A stretch of 41,178 bases of DNA from a virus. Of this stretch, positions 11,509 to 20,583 are shown in pieces (the stretch's first letter is position 1; every line of letters begins with the position of its first letter). The stretch spans positions 1 to 41,178 of IMG/VR virus record IMGVR_UViG_3300027985_001328; one strand, 5' to 3'. The notes beneath the pieces were generated by a model, which was not told where the DNA came from, searched no databases, and worked only from the letters and a program-made list of their open reading frames with translations. The translations under genes were made by a program, and so were the position numbers.

Positions 11509-13008
11509 GTGGCCACGGTCGTTTACAACGCCACGCCCACGGCGGCCCGCTTCCACGCAAGCCCCAAATTCGTTCGCGGAATCATGGGGCCGGTCGGCTC
11601 CGGCAAGTCCACGGCCTGCTGCATGGAACTCCTGCGCCGCGGTTCGGAGCAGGAGCCCGAGCCCGAGACAGGCGTGCGCAAGACGCGCTTCGTCGTGGTT
11701 CGCAACACCTACCGCGAGCTCAAGGACACGACCGTCAAGACGTGGCTGGAGTGGTTCCCCGAGGCTCACTTCGGCCGCTTCAATTGGTCGGACATGTCGC
11801 AGCGCATCCGCGTGCGCGACATGGAAATGGAAGTCCTCTTCCGCGCCCTGGACCGCGAGGCCGACGTCAAGAAACTCCTTTCGATGGAGGTGACTGGCGG
11901 GTGGATCAACGAAGCGCGCGAGATTCCCAAGGGAATCGTGGACGCGCTGTCCGACCGCGTGGGCCGGTATCCCTCCATGAAGTCCGGCGTGCGCTGCACC
12001 TGGTCGGGCGTCATCATGGACACCAACCCTCCCGACGACGACCATTGGTGGCATCGCCTGGCCGAGGAGGAGACGCCGGAAGGATGGGAGTTCTTCCGCC
12101 AGCCCGGCGGCCTGGTCGAGGTCGCGGACGGCGTCTTCGAGCCCAACCCCGAGGCCGAGAACATCGCCCGCTTCGACTCCCTGGGCAATGTGCTGCAGGC
12201 TGGCATCGAGCCCGACTACTACGTGAAGCGCCGCGCGGGCAAAGCCCTTGAGCACATCCGCTGCTACTACTGCGGCAAGTACACCTTCGTGGCGGACGGA
12301 AGGGCAATCTTCCCCGAGTTCCACCACAACATCCACGTGGTCGATGGCCTGGAGCCCGTGCGTGGCATCGCTCTCGGCGTGGGTATCGACTTCGGCCTGA
12401 CCCCGGCTGCAGTCCTCGGCCAGCAGTTGCCGAACGGCCGCATGATCATCGTCGACGAACTTGTGACTGAGGACATGGGCTGTCTCCGCTTCGGCGGGCT
12501 GCTCCTGCCCATGCTCACCGGGCAGTATGCCGGATTCGAGGTGACTGCTCCCTGGGGCGACCCGGCTGGAGAACAGCGCGCGCAGACCGACGAGCGTACG
12601 CCGTTCGAGATTCTCCGCGCCATGGGCATCCCGGCCCGCCCTTCGCCCGTTCCCGGCAACGATTTCACGATCCGCCGCGAGGCCGTGGCCTCCGGGCTCA
12701 CGCGCCTGATCGACGGCAAGCCCGCGCTGATCATCTCCTCGAAATGCAAGCGGCTCATCAAGGCCCTGGCCGGCGGCTACTGCTTCCGGCGACTGGCCGT
12801 GGGCGGCGAGCGGTACGCGGACAAGCCGGACAAGGGCATGTTCTCGCACGTTGCCGAGGCCGCGCAGTATCTCCTCTGCGGTTTCGGAGCAGGCCGGGCG
12901 CTCGTCTCGCGTCCGCAGACCGGTCCGCGCCAGCAGGAGGCGGATTTCTCCTTCAACTTCACCACGGAAAAGACCACGGCGGGCGGCCAGCAGGCGTTCG
13001 CCGACTAG
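11509..13008 (+). CDS. terL: Terminase large subunit (packaging ATPase/nuclease)
   Basis: A 499-residue protein starting at GTG immediately after the small-subunit stop. Walker A is 'GPVGSGKST' (about residues 26-34); the Walker B region is 'GGWINEAREI' near residue 129. The C-terminal RNase H-like nuclease begins at 'GVGIDFGLTPAAVL' with its first catalytic Asp (about residue 290). It pumps DNA into the prohead and cuts the concatemer. Length and order fit podovirus terminases. The packaging site is not visible; headful or cos cannot be decided. Confidence 0.93.
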   Translation: MATVVYNATPTAARFHASPKFVRGIMGPVGSGKSTACCMELLRRGSEQEPEPETGVRKTRFVVVRNTYRELKDTTVKTWLEWFPEAHFGRFNWSDMSQRIRVRDMEMEVLFRALDREADVKKLLSMEVTGGWINEAREIPKGIVDALSDRVGRYPSMKSGVRCTWSGVIMDTNPPDDDHWWHRLAEEETPEGWEFFRQPGGLVEVADGVFEPNPEAENIARFDSLGNVLQAGIEPDYYVKRRAGKALEHIRCYYCGKYTFVADGRAIFPEFHHNIHVVDGLEPVRGIALGVGIDFGLTPAAVLGQQLPNGRMIIVDELVTEDMGCLRFGGLLLPMLTGQYAGFEVTAPWGDPAGEQRAQTDERTPFEILRAMGIPARPSPVPGNDFTIRREAVASGLTRLIDGKPALIISSKCKRLIKALAGGYCFRRLAVGGERYADKPDKGMFSHVAEAAQYLLCGFGAGRALVSRPQTGPRQQEADFSFNFTTEKTTAGGQQAFAD

Positions 13009-13016
13009 GAGGCACC

Positions 13017-13241
13017 ATGGGCAGCTTGTTTTCCCCCCCAAAGGTTCCGACTCCCGAGCCGGTCGCTCCTCCTCCTCCCGAATCACTTCCGGGCGAGTCG
13101 GAAGAGGACAAGGCCAAGCTGCGCATGTCGCGCAAGCGTGAGCTCTCCCGTATGGCCGCGCAGCAGCCCCAGGATCTTTACACCAGCCCCACGGGCCTCG
13201 CCTCCACCGCGGCGAACCTGGGCAAGAAAACGCTGGGTTAG
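13017..13241 (+). CDS. Small proline-rich virion-region protein
   Basis: 74 residues from ATG 13017 with TAGGAGG. N-terminal 'FSPPKVPTPEPVAPPPPES' is disordered; the middle has 'KLRMSRKRELSRMA'. Small proteins of this type often sit between terminase and portal genes in podovirus genomes. No function known. Confidence 0.65.
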   Translation: MGSLFSPPKVPTPEPVAPPPPESLPGESEEDKAKLRMSRKRELSRMAAQQPQDLYTSPTGLASTAANLGKKTLG

Positions 13242-13244
13242 AAC

Positions 13245-14903
13245 ATGGCCGACGAACTGGCAAAGGAACTGCTCAAGCGGCACAGCGCCATGAAGGCGGC
13301 GCGAGTCCCGTTCGATCCGATTTACGAACAGGTGGCCGACTACATGGGCCCCGCGTTCTTCGGGTTCTCCTCGCCCCCCTCGCATCCGCGCACGCCCCAG
13401 GCGAATCGCGTGGATTCTTCGGGTAAGCAGGCCAGCCGCGTTTACGCCTCGGGCCTGCTCTCCGGCGTCTCCTCGCCGTTCCAGCGCTGGTTCGCCATGG
13501 GGCTCGAAGACCGTGAGCGCGGCAAAAGCCGCTGGGCGCGGGAATGGCTGCAGACCTACGAGCAAGACCTATACGACGACCTGTGGCGGTATGGGTTCTA
13601 TCCGTGCCAGGTCGGGGCCTACCATCAGTCCGGCCTCTTCGGAGTGCAGTGCATCTACGTCTCCGAGTCGGAGTTGCACGGCATCCGGTTCCTCAATGTT
13701 CCCCTGCGCCAAATCTACATCGAGGAGAATTTCCAGGGACACGTCGACACGGTTTCCCGTGAGTTCGAGTTGACCGCGCGCCAGGCGGCGCAGCAGTTCG
13801 GCGAGGAGCACCTCTCCGAGAAGATCAAGACCGCACGCGGGAAGAGTGACGACGACAAACGCTTCACCTTCGTGCACATCGTCATGCCCGTTGAGGATGC
13901 CCCGGAAAAGCCTCGCGGGACCATGCTGCCGTTCGTCTCCTGGTACATCGAGCAGGGCGATGCCCGCGTGGTTTCGACCGAGGGATACCACGAGTGTCCC
14001 TACATCGTGACGCGCTCCTACCGTCTGCCCGGCACGCCGTATTCCTACTCGCCCGGAACCGAAGCCCTGGCAGACGAGAAGATGATCAACGAGATGAAGA
14101 TCCTGATTCTGGAGGCCGGGCAACTCTCCATCGCTCCTCCGTATTGGGTTCCGCACGACGGGTTCGTGGGCCGCATCTCCTACAAACCGCGCGCCCTCAA
14201 CTACTACAACGCCTCCGACCGCCTGACTCCTGATTCCTTCCGCCCGCTCGACGTGGGCGGCGATCCTCGTTTCTCGCTGGAGTTGCTCCAGGAGACTAAG
14301 CGGGAAATCAACGAGGCCTTTTTCGTCGACCTCTTCCAGACCATGCAGAACCGTATCAAGTCAGGGCAGACCCCCACGGCGCGCGAGGTCTCTGAACTGG
14401 CGGGCGAGAAGATGTTCCTTCTGGCTCCCATGCTGATTCAGCAGCAGACCGAGAACCACGACGCCCTTTTCAACCGCATCTTCGCGCTCAAGATGCGGCG
14501 CGGCGAGCTTCCTCCGATTCCGCGCGAACTGGCCGGTCAGTCTCTCAAGACCGAATACGTCTCGCCCCTGGCCCTGGCGCAGCGCGAGGAGATTCCGCAG
14601 CGCGTGCTCAAGTCCTACCAGGACGCGGCCATGCTGGCTCAGATTGCCGGGTCCGAGGTGCTCGACAACTTCAACCACGACGAAAACCTGCGGGCAGTGC
14701 TCGAACTTCGCAACTTCCCGCAGAAGGGCATCAAAGACCTGCGCGAGGTCATGGCCATGCGCCAGAAGCGCGCCGAAGGACAGGCCGCGATACAGCGCCA
14801 GCAGCAGGCCGCCGCCATGCTCGGACAGTACAAGAACCTCGCTGCCGCGCCCGAAGAGGGCAGCCCGGCCGGGGCCGTTCTCGGCGGCATAGGAGGCGCG
14901 TGA
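13245..14903 (+). CDS. Portal protein (head-to-tail connector)
   Basis: A 552-residue protein of the phage head-to-tail connecting family (T7 gp8-like portals). Diagnostic stretches include 'SRVYASGLLSGVSSPFQRWF' near the N-terminus, 'SPGTEALADEKMINEMKILI' in the middle and 'GQTPTAREVSELAGEKM' later. Twelve copies form the channel through which DNA enters and leaves the capsid. The C-terminus is Gln/Ala-rich ('QAAIQRQQQAAAML'). It follows the small proline-rich gene by 3 bases and overlaps the next gene. Confidence 0.92.
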   Translation: MADELAKELLKRHSAMKAARVPFDPIYEQVADYMGPAFFGFSSPPSHPRTPQANRVDSSGKQASRVYASGLLSGVSSPFQRWFAMGLEDRERGKSRWAREWLQTYEQDLYDDLWRYGFYPCQVGAYHQSGLFGVQCIYVSESELHGIRFLNVPLRQIYIEENFQGHVDTVSREFELTARQAAQQFGEEHLSEKIKTARGKSDDDKRFTFVHIVMPVEDAPEKPRGTMLPFVSWYIEQGDARVVSTEGYHECPYIVTRSYRLPGTPYSYSPGTEALADEKMINEMKILILEAGQLSIAPPYWVPHDGFVGRISYKPRALNYYNASDRLTPDSFRPLDVGGDPRFSLELLQETKREINEAFFVDLFQTMQNRIKSGQTPTAREVSELAGEKMFLLAPMLIQQQTENHDALFNRIFALKMRRGELPPIPRELAGQSLKTEYVSPLALAQREEIPQRVLKSYQDAAMLAQIAGSEVLDNFNHDENLRAVLELRNFPQKGIKDLREVMAMRQKRAEGQAAIQRQQQAAAMLGQYKNLAAAPEEGSPAGAVLGGIGGA

Positions 14904-15172
14904 TGCAACTCGGTCAGGGAATCAAGCTCGACTCCATGAAGCCCGAGGCCGTGGCCGCGCACGTTCGCCATTGCCTCGGCACGCCCTCTGGCAAGGTGCT
15001 CGGCGCGCTGCTCGACCGGCTGTGCCACATGGAGCCGCGCAACTCCCCCGAGCCCTGGGAGAACTCCGACCAGATCCAGTTCAGATACGGGCGCATGACC
15101 CTGCATCAGGCGTTGCAGCACGCATGCGACCCGAAGAACTTCAACCCTGTAAACGAGGAGATTTCAGAATGA
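14903..15172 (+). CDS. Small conserved-looking protein between portal and scaffold
   Basis: 89 residues; ATG 14903 overlaps the portal stop (TGATG), and a GTG at 14900 is possible but too close to the AGGAGG site. The sequence ('LDSMKPEAVAAHVRHCLGT', 'RYGRMTLHQALQHAC') is globular and well composed. Probably a minor virion or assembly protein. Family not recognised. Confidence 0.65.
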   Translation: MQLGQGIKLDSMKPEAVAAHVRHCLGTPSGKVLGALLDRLCHMEPRNSPEPWENSDQIQFRYGRMTLHQALQHACDPKNFNPVNEEISE

Positions 15173-16005
15173 CCATGGGAGACCCGAATGCCCCCGCTGG
15201 CGGACACGGCGATGGGACACCTTCCGAGTCCAATTGGCTGGGGAGTCTGCCCGACGATTTGACCTTTGACCACAAGGGCGACGACGGCGCAATCGTCAAG
15301 CGGCCTCTGCGCGAGCACCCCAAACTCCAGGGCTACAAGAGCCCCGCCGATCTGGCGCGGGCCTGGTGGGGCCAGGAGCAGGTCATCGGCAAGAAGGCCG
15401 TGGGGCTGGTGAAGCCCGGCGACGACGCGAGCGATGCGGACAAGGCCGCCTACCGGTCCGAACTCCGCAAGATGCTCGGCGTTCCCGAGAAGGCCGAGGA
15501 CTACGCCTTCGACCTGCCCCAGGGTGTGGGCAAGGATGATCCGATGGCGACCTGGTTCCGTCAGGCCGCGCACAAGCACGGACTTCCGCCCGAGGAGGCG
15601 AAGGGATTGGTTGAGTCTTACCTCAACGACTTCGCCCGCCCCTACTGGCAGAAGGCGCAGGAGAGTGCCGAGGCCGAGAACAAGGCGCGCAAGGCCGAAG
15701 TGGCCACCGCGCTGGAGACGGCCTACGGCTCGCCGGAAAAGGCTGCCGAAGCCTGCGAGACCGCCAAGCGCGGTTTCGAGGCCGCGGCCTCGGCCGCCAA
15801 ACTCACGCCCGAGGAGGCGAAGTCCTACCTGGACACCTTCGGAGACTCCACGGGCATGGTCAAGGTTTGGGAGTTCGTCGGCAGACTGTTCAAGGAAGGA
15901 AGGTTCGTGGATGGCCCCGGAGGCGGCGGCCAGGGCACGGACCTGGAACAGAGCACCCAGGACTTCCTCACGGACGTCTGGGCCAACGCTCAAAAGGGAG
16001 GTTAA
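15169..16005 (+). CDS. Capsid scaffolding protein
   Basis: A 278-residue acidic, Ala/Glu/Lys-rich, strongly helical protein directly before the major capsid gene, the standard place for a scaffold. The N-terminus is disordered. Central 'MLGVPEKAEDYAFDLPQGVG' is a motif often seen in podovirus scaffolds, followed by long helices ('EVATALETAYGSPEKAAEAC'). It guides prohead assembly and leaves before maturation. No protease domain is present. ATGA overlap with the previous gene. Confidence 0.8.
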   Translation: MTMGDPNAPAGGHGDGTPSESNWLGSLPDDLTFDHKGDDGAIVKRPLREHPKLQGYKSPADLARAWWGQEQVIGKKAVGLVKPGDDASDADKAAYRSELRKMLGVPEKAEDYAFDLPQGVGKDDPMATWFRQAAHKHGLPPEEAKGLVESYLNDFARPYWQKAQESAEAENKARKAEVATALETAYGSPEKAAEACETAKRGFEAAASAAKLTPEEAKSYLDTFGDSTGMVKVWEFVGRLFKEGRFVDGPGGGGQGTDLEQSTQDFLTDVWANAQKGG

Positions 16006-16008
16006 CCC

Positions 16009-16950
16009 ATGTCCATTCCCGTCAGCGCCACCCTGCGCGAACTGTCCGCGCACTACGCCAAGAAGCAGCCCAAGCAGGTCGACAACCTGACCGAAAAGGC
16101 TCCGATCCTGGAGATCATCCCGTTCGAGGAGGCCAGCCACGGCCTTTGGAACGCCTACGAGGAGAACGTCAACATCGAGGGCGCGGCCTTCGTCGACATG
16201 AACGCGCCCCTGCCCGAGGTCGGTGCGGACTCCGAACTCAAGAAGGTCGACCTGAACATCATGGGCGGCGAGATGTTCGTGGCCGAGGACAAGTGCCAGA
16301 TGTTCGGCGGCCCGGCGAAGTACTTCGCCAAGAAGATGCCGATCATCCTGCGCGCTTCCGGCATGAGCGCGGAGCAGAAGATCGTTTACGACAACTTCCG
16401 CCAGTTCGCCATCGACAACGGCAACGCCCTGGACGGCGGCGCGGACACCGACGACTGCTATTCCATCGTCGCCGTCCGCTTCCAGCCCGGCGTCACCACG
16501 GGCCTCTACAGCCCCGAGGGTTTCAAGTCCGGCGCCATGCTCGACGTGAAGCCGATCGCCAACGGAGCCCTCTACAAGAACAGTTCCGGCGTGCTGGGCT
16601 ACGGCCAGCGGCTCAAGGGGTACTTCGGTATCCAGATCGCCGACGACCGCACCGTGGCCGCCATCCTGAACATCAACGCCTCCCATGTGCCCACGCCCGC
16701 GCAGATCGACGATCTGCTGGCCATGGTCCGGGCCGATTCCGCCGACACCAAGCTGTTCATGCACATGCGCTGCAAGAACTTCCTCAACAAGTACAAGGGT
16801 GGCGACGGCGCGACGGCCGGTGTCGGCTCCCTGCAGACCACGCCGCAGACCAAGGATCTCGTTCGCCTCTTCGAGGCCTGGAACGGCATCCCCATCGTCA
16901 CCTCCTACAACATGCTCGAAGGCACGGAAGAGTCCGTGTCCCTGAGCTAG
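16009..16950 (+). CDS. Major capsid protein
   Basis: A 313-residue protein with AGGGAGG upstream, following the scaffold after 3 bases. Length, position and segments such as 'LEIIPFEEASHGLWNAYEEN' and 'TKLFMHMRCKNFLNKYKGG' fit the HK97-fold capsid proteins of podoviruses related to Bordetella BPP-1 and similar phages. It would form the icosahedral shell. There is no N-terminal delta domain; the scaffold is separate. Codon use is highly optimised, as expected for the most abundant protein. Confidence 0.9.
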   Translation: MSIPVSATLRELSAHYAKKQPKQVDNLTEKAPILEIIPFEEASHGLWNAYEENVNIEGAAFVDMNAPLPEVGADSELKKVDLNIMGGEMFVAEDKCQMFGGPAKYFAKKMPIILRASGMSAEQKIVYDNFRQFAIDNGNALDGGADTDDCYSIVAVRFQPGVTTGLYSPEGFKSGAMLDVKPIANGALYKNSSGVLGYGQRLKGYFGIQIADDRTVAAILNINASHVPTPAQIDDLLAMVRADSADTKLFMHMRCKNFLNKYKGGDGATAGVGSLQTTPQTKDLVRLFEAWNGIPIVTSYNMLEGTEESVSLS

Positions 16951-16984
16951 CCCCCGGTCGGAAGACCAAAAGGAGGGAGCAAAA

Positions 16985-17386
16985 ATGTATAAGCACCATC
17001 TCAAGGTTTACGACGAGTACCTGGCCAAGGCGCAGGCCCTGCCCCAGAACACCACGGCGGACGGCAACGGCGCCCTGCTGCGCGTCAAGGGCGCCATGGG
17101 CGGCGTGGCCGCCACGGCGCAGATCAACACCGCGCTCACCCTGGCCGCGGGCAAGCAGCTCTCCGTCAAACTCTACCAGGACCCCGGAGAAACCGGTGTC
17201 TTCGAGTACTTGGCGGACCTGTGCACGGCCTCCGGGGCCAACGCGAACCTCTCCAATGTCGGCCACATCCTGGGCCAGTATGTTTTCCCCGAGACCCTCG
17301 CGGGTCCGGTCAAAGCCACGCTGACCACGGACGACGGAAGCGCTGCGGGCAAGCTCGACATCTTCCTGGAATACCTCGCCCGCTAG
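16985..17386 (+). CDS. Capsid cement/decoration protein (Bbp16-like)
   Basis: A 133-residue protein right after the capsid gene with an ideal AAAAGGAGGGAG site. The beta-rich sequence ('INTALTLAAGKQLSVKLYQD', 'GPVKATLTTDDGSAAGKLDI') and the N-terminal 'DEYLAKAQAL' match the cement protein that stabilises the BPP-1 capsid (Bbp16 family). It is probably present in copies similar to the capsid protein. A terminator hairpin follows, so capsid and cement could be over-transcribed relative to tail genes. Confidence 0.8.
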   Translation: MYKHHLKVYDEYLAKAQALPQNTTADGNGALLRVKGAMGGVAATAQINTALTLAAGKQLSVKLYQDPGETGVFEYLADLCTASGANANLSNVGHILGQYVFPETLAGPVKATLTTDDGSAAGKLDIFLEYLAR

Positions 17387-17405
17387 CGAGGGATGCGAAA
17401 CCAGC

Positions 17406-17435
17406 CGGGGGGCGCCGCGAGGCTCCCCCCGTTTT
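17406..17435 (+). terminator. Intra-operon terminator after capsid and cement genes
   Basis: CGGGGGG (17406-17412) pairs with CCCCCCG (17425-17431); an inner GCC/GGC pair closes a GCGA loop, with one C/T mismatch between stems. TTTT follows. The T-tract is short, so partial termination is more likely than a complete stop, tapering expression after the two major head proteins. Confidence 0.75.
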
Positions 17436-17446
17436 GAGGAAACGTC

Positions 17447-17902
17447 ATGTCGAAGAAACTCTATGTCGCGATGCGCGACTGCATGGTCGGCGGCAAGATC
17501 GTCAAGGCCGGGGCCAAGGTTGAGCTCAACGCTCCGCGCGACCATTTCACCCCCGTCAAGGTTGTGGCCAAGGCTGACGCCGTTCCCGAAGGCTCTATCG
17601 TGGTCGACGAGGTCGCGCTGAAACGCGACCTGTTCGCTCTCCTCGCGAAGCGGGCGGACGAACTCAAGACCGAGGAGGCCGTGGCCGAGATCGAGAAGCT
17701 CAAGAGCGGCGAGCTCGTCGAAGCCATCAACATCGTCCTGGGAAGCGAGTTCAAGGGCAGCAAGGAAGCCCTGGCCGAGTTCTATTTCCTGCTGCGGGCC
17801 CTCAAGGAAAACACCCCCGAGGACGCCCCCCAGGAGAACGTCGAGGGGCCGACCGAGCCCGGCCCCGGCGAGAACGGACCCAAGGGCGAAGGGGAGGGCT
17901 AG
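17447..17902 (+). CDS. Unknown structural-region protein with acidic tail
   Basis: A 151-residue protein starting at ATG 17447 with GAGGAAA upstream. The first 60 residues are beta-like ('KLYVAMRDCMVGGKIVKAGA'), followed by a helical part and a low-complexity Pro/Glu/Gly tail (about 125-151). Lies between the cement and tail-tube genes, so perhaps a head-completion or minor head protein. Not recognised. Confidence 0.65.
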   Translation: MSKKLYVAMRDCMVGGKIVKAGAKVELNAPRDHFTPVKVVAKADAVPEGSIVVDEVALKRDLFALLAKRADELKTEEAVAEIEKLKSGELVEAINIVLGSEFKGSKEALAEFYFLLRALKENTPEDAPQENVEGPTEPGPGENGPKGEGEG

Positions 17903-17905
17903 ACA

Positions 17906-18463
17906 GTGGCCTCGGATGCCTCCATCGCCTCGGACGCGCTCATACTGCTCGGCCTCACGGCCATCGCCGACCTTGAACAGGACACGCAGTCCGCGCGGGA
18001 CATCCGCGCCGTCTATGAGCAGTGCCGCGACGAGTTGATCGAAGAGCATCCCTGGAGATTCGCCAGGGCCCGCGTGGCCCTGGCGCGTCTCGCGGCGACA
18101 CCGACCTGGGGGTACGCCTACGCTTTCTCTCTGCCTTCCGACTGCATCAAGGTCATTGAGGCCGTGCCCGCCTCTCCGCACGAGATCGAGGGCGGAAAGC
18201 TGCTCTCCGACGAAAAGACGGTCAGCGTTCTTTACGTGCGCCGCGTCAAAGACCCGAACGCCATGCCCCCTCTGTTCCGCGCCGCTCTTGCCGCGAAGCT
18301 GGCCGCGCGCGTGGCCTTCAAACTCAAGGGGCAAAGCGAGGTCGAGCGCATGGAGGGACTCTTCAAGGAACGCATCTCCAAGGCCAAGGCGGCCAACGCC
18401 TTCGAGTCCGAGGACGTCGAGCCGACCCGCCCAGACCTCTTTGTCAGCGCGAGGGAATGGTAA
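17906..18463 (+). CDS. Tail tubular protein A-like (T7 gp11 type)
   Basis: A 185-residue protein starting at GTG 17906 behind GGGGAGGG. 'SDALILLGLTAIADLEQDTQ' at the N-terminus and 'CRDELIEEHPWRFARARVAL' are hallmarks of podovirus tail tubular/gatekeeper proteins, which form the ring joining portal to nozzle. The C-terminus is charged. It is directly followed, with overlap, by the nozzle-type protein, as in T7 (gp11-gp12). Confidence 0.85.
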   Translation: MASDASIASDALILLGLTAIADLEQDTQSARDIRAVYEQCRDELIEEHPWRFARARVALARLAATPTWGYAYAFSLPSDCIKVIEAVPASPHEIEGGKLLSDEKTVSVLYVRRVKDPNAMPPLFRAALAAKLAARVAFKLKGQSEVERMEGLFKERISKAKAANAFESEDVEPTRPDLFVSAREW

Positions 18464-20583
18464 TGCCGCCGCTTTCCCCTATCATCAACGGCTTCACGGG
18501 TGGAGAACTCTCCCCGGACATGGAGGGAAGGACCGACCACGAGAAATACTTCTCGGGATGCCGGAGGCTGCGCAACATGCTGGTACGACCGCACGGAGCG
18601 GCCTTCCGTCGTCCCGGACTGCGATTCATCTCCGAGGCCAAGCACCCCGACAAGGCCGCCCGTCTCATCGCCTTTGACTTCGATTCCACGGATTCGCAGT
18701 CGTACCAGATCGAGATGGGCGACGGGTATCTCCGGTTTTTCAAGGACGGCGGGCAGATTCTGGACGACGAGGACGCGCCTTACGAGATCGCGGCCCCCTG
18801 GACCGAGGAGCAGATTTTCGACGTGCGCTTCGTGCAGACGAACGACGCCGTGTATCTCGCGCATCAGGCCCACCGGCCGCGCAAACTCATCCGTCATGGC
18901 CATGCGGATTGGGAACTCGTGGAACTCGATTTCAGGATCGACGGTTACGACATCGAGATTGTCGACGCCAGCGGAGACGGAAAGAAGAGCGGTAAACAGG
19001 GCGACACCATGACCCTGCCCGCCGGCCGTGAGTTCGACGAGAAGTTCATCGTCAAGGGTCAGAATCCGGACGGGGCCGTGCGCTGGTTCGAGTACCACGG
19101 CTCGGGCTACTGGCAGGCAGCCTCGAATGCCTCCTTGCCCCTGACCTTCAAGGACGCCGACCCGCCCAATTGGGACGGGAACGAGATCGAGAGCATCTAC
19201 GATTCCTCGAACAAGCTGCGCGACGAGTTCTGGGCCGTGCTCGAATCCGACGACTCCAAGCCGGAGAACTGGAAGGACGCTAACTGGCCGGGCGTGGTCG
19301 GCATCTTCGAGGGCAGGTTGTTCTTCGGCCGCACTCCGGACAAACCGCTCGGCTATTGGGGAAGCCGCACCGACCATTTCCTCGATTTTCGGGCGAACAC
19401 CAACAACGACACCTCGGACAACCGCGGCGCACCCTACGACGACGACGCCATTCATAAGGAAATCAGCGGTTCGCGCATGAATCCGCTCTCCTGGTTTGTC
19501 GATCAGGACGACTTGCTTTTCGGCACGAGCGCAAGTGAGGGAAAGATATCGAGCGGCTCCGACACGGACCCGCTTTCCCCGGCTGCCTGCTCGGCCAAAA
19601 GGCAGTCCGGCTACGGCTCCGGCCGCGTGCCCGCGAAGCTCGTGGCGGATGGCGTGCTCTACATCTCGCGCGGCGGGCGACATGTGCGCGAGATGACCTG
19701 GGACATCAACACCTACAAGTACAAGAGCCCGGAAATTTCCATCCTGGCCCGGCACATCACCGAGTCGGGCGTGGTGGACATGGACTATGCCCGCGAGCCG
19801 TCCGGCGTGCTCTGGTGCGCCCTGGGAGACGGCGGGCTGGCCGGATGCACCTACCTGCGCGCGGAGAACGTGGTCGCCTGGCATCTGCACCCCCTGGGGG
19901 GAGATGGATGCGTCGAGTCCGTCTCGGTCATTCCCGGCTCGGCTGGAGACGAACTGTGGTGCCTTGTTCGCCGCACGGTCGGAGGGAAGACCAAGCGCTA
20001 CATCGAGCGCATGGACCCTGAGTTCGTGGAAGGCGCGGAAGACGCGCGCGACGGATTCTTCGTCGATTCCGGTCTGAGCTACGACGGCGAGGAGGAAATC
20101 GTCGAGGTTCCTGGGCTCGACCATCTGGAAGGCGAGACGGTGCAGATTTTGGCCGATGGCGCGGTCATCGCTCCACAATCCGTGCAGGGCGGCAAGGTCA
20201 CGCTGCCTCGCGCGGCAAAGAAGATCCACGTCGGCCTCGGGTATCGTTCCGTGCTGCAGCCCATGCGCTTCGAGTCGGCCGCGCTCGGCGGAACCATGCA
20301 GACCAAACTCAAGCGCGTGATGCGGGCCTCTGTCCGCTTCCGCTCCACGGTCGGCGGCAAGGTGAAGGCCGGAGACGACGACGGCGGGAACTTCGAGCAG
20401 ATTCTGCCGCACTCCCGCAACGCGGCGGCGAACGTGGCTCCTCCTGTGGTGTCGCAAGATCATCGCGTCGACCTGGGCGGCGAGTTCGATACGGACGGTC
20501 TCTTGACCATCGTGCAGGATGCCCCCTTGCCCATGACCATCACCTGTGTCGTGCCCGAGGTCGTGCCCGGAGGTTCGTCGTGA
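18463..20583 (+). CDS. Tail nozzle / tubular protein B-like
   Basis: A 706-residue beta-rich protein beginning MPPLSPIINGFTGGELSPDM, the usual start of podovirus nozzle proteins, followed by 'RRLRNMLVRPHGAAFRRPGL'. It corresponds by position and type to T7 gp12. I choose ATG 18463 (7 bases after GAGGG, overlapping the previous stop as TAATG) over ATG 18457, which is too close to the ribosome site. The C-terminus overlaps the next GTG start. Confidence 0.88.
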   Translation: MPPLSPIINGFTGGELSPDMEGRTDHEKYFSGCRRLRNMLVRPHGAAFRRPGLRFISEAKHPDKAARLIAFDFDSTDSQSYQIEMGDGYLRFFKDGGQILDDEDAPYEIAAPWTEEQIFDVRFVQTNDAVYLAHQAHRPRKLIRHGHADWELVELDFRIDGYDIEIVDASGDGKKSGKQGDTMTLPAGREFDEKFIVKGQNPDGAVRWFEYHGSGYWQAASNASLPLTFKDADPPNWDGNEIESIYDSSNKLRDEFWAVLESDDSKPENWKDANWPGVVGIFEGRLFFGRTPDKPLGYWGSRTDHFLDFRANTNNDTSDNRGAPYDDDAIHKEISGSRMNPLSWFVDQDDLLFGTSASEGKISSGSDTDPLSPAACSAKRQSGYGSGRVPAKLVADGVLYISRGGRHVREMTWDINTYKYKSPEISILARHITESGVVDMDYAREPSGVLWCALGDGGLAGCTYLRAENVVAWHLHPLGGDGCVESVSVIPGSAGDELWCLVRRTVGGKTKRYIERMDPEFVEGAEDARDGFFVDSGLSYDGEEEIVEVPGLDHLEGETVQILADGAVIAPQSVQGGKVTLPRAAKKIHVGLGYRSVLQPMRFESAALGGTMQTKLKRVMRASVRFRSTVGGKVKAGDDDGGNFEQILPHSRNAAANVAPPVVSQDHRVDLGGEFDTDGLLTIVQDAPLPMTITCVVPEVVPGGSS

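Noticed and set aside
10843-13263. 806-residue minus-strand frame opposite the terminase and neighbours
   Set aside because: Antisense shadow caused by GC-rich codon bias; the plus strand carries terminase with clear motifs and ribosome sites.
15106-20463. Three long minus-strand frames (15106..17004, 16898..18334, 18232..20463)
   Set aside because: All lie opposite well-supported capsid and tail genes, are rich in Gly/Val/Leu/Arg/His of shadow type and lack ribosome sites.
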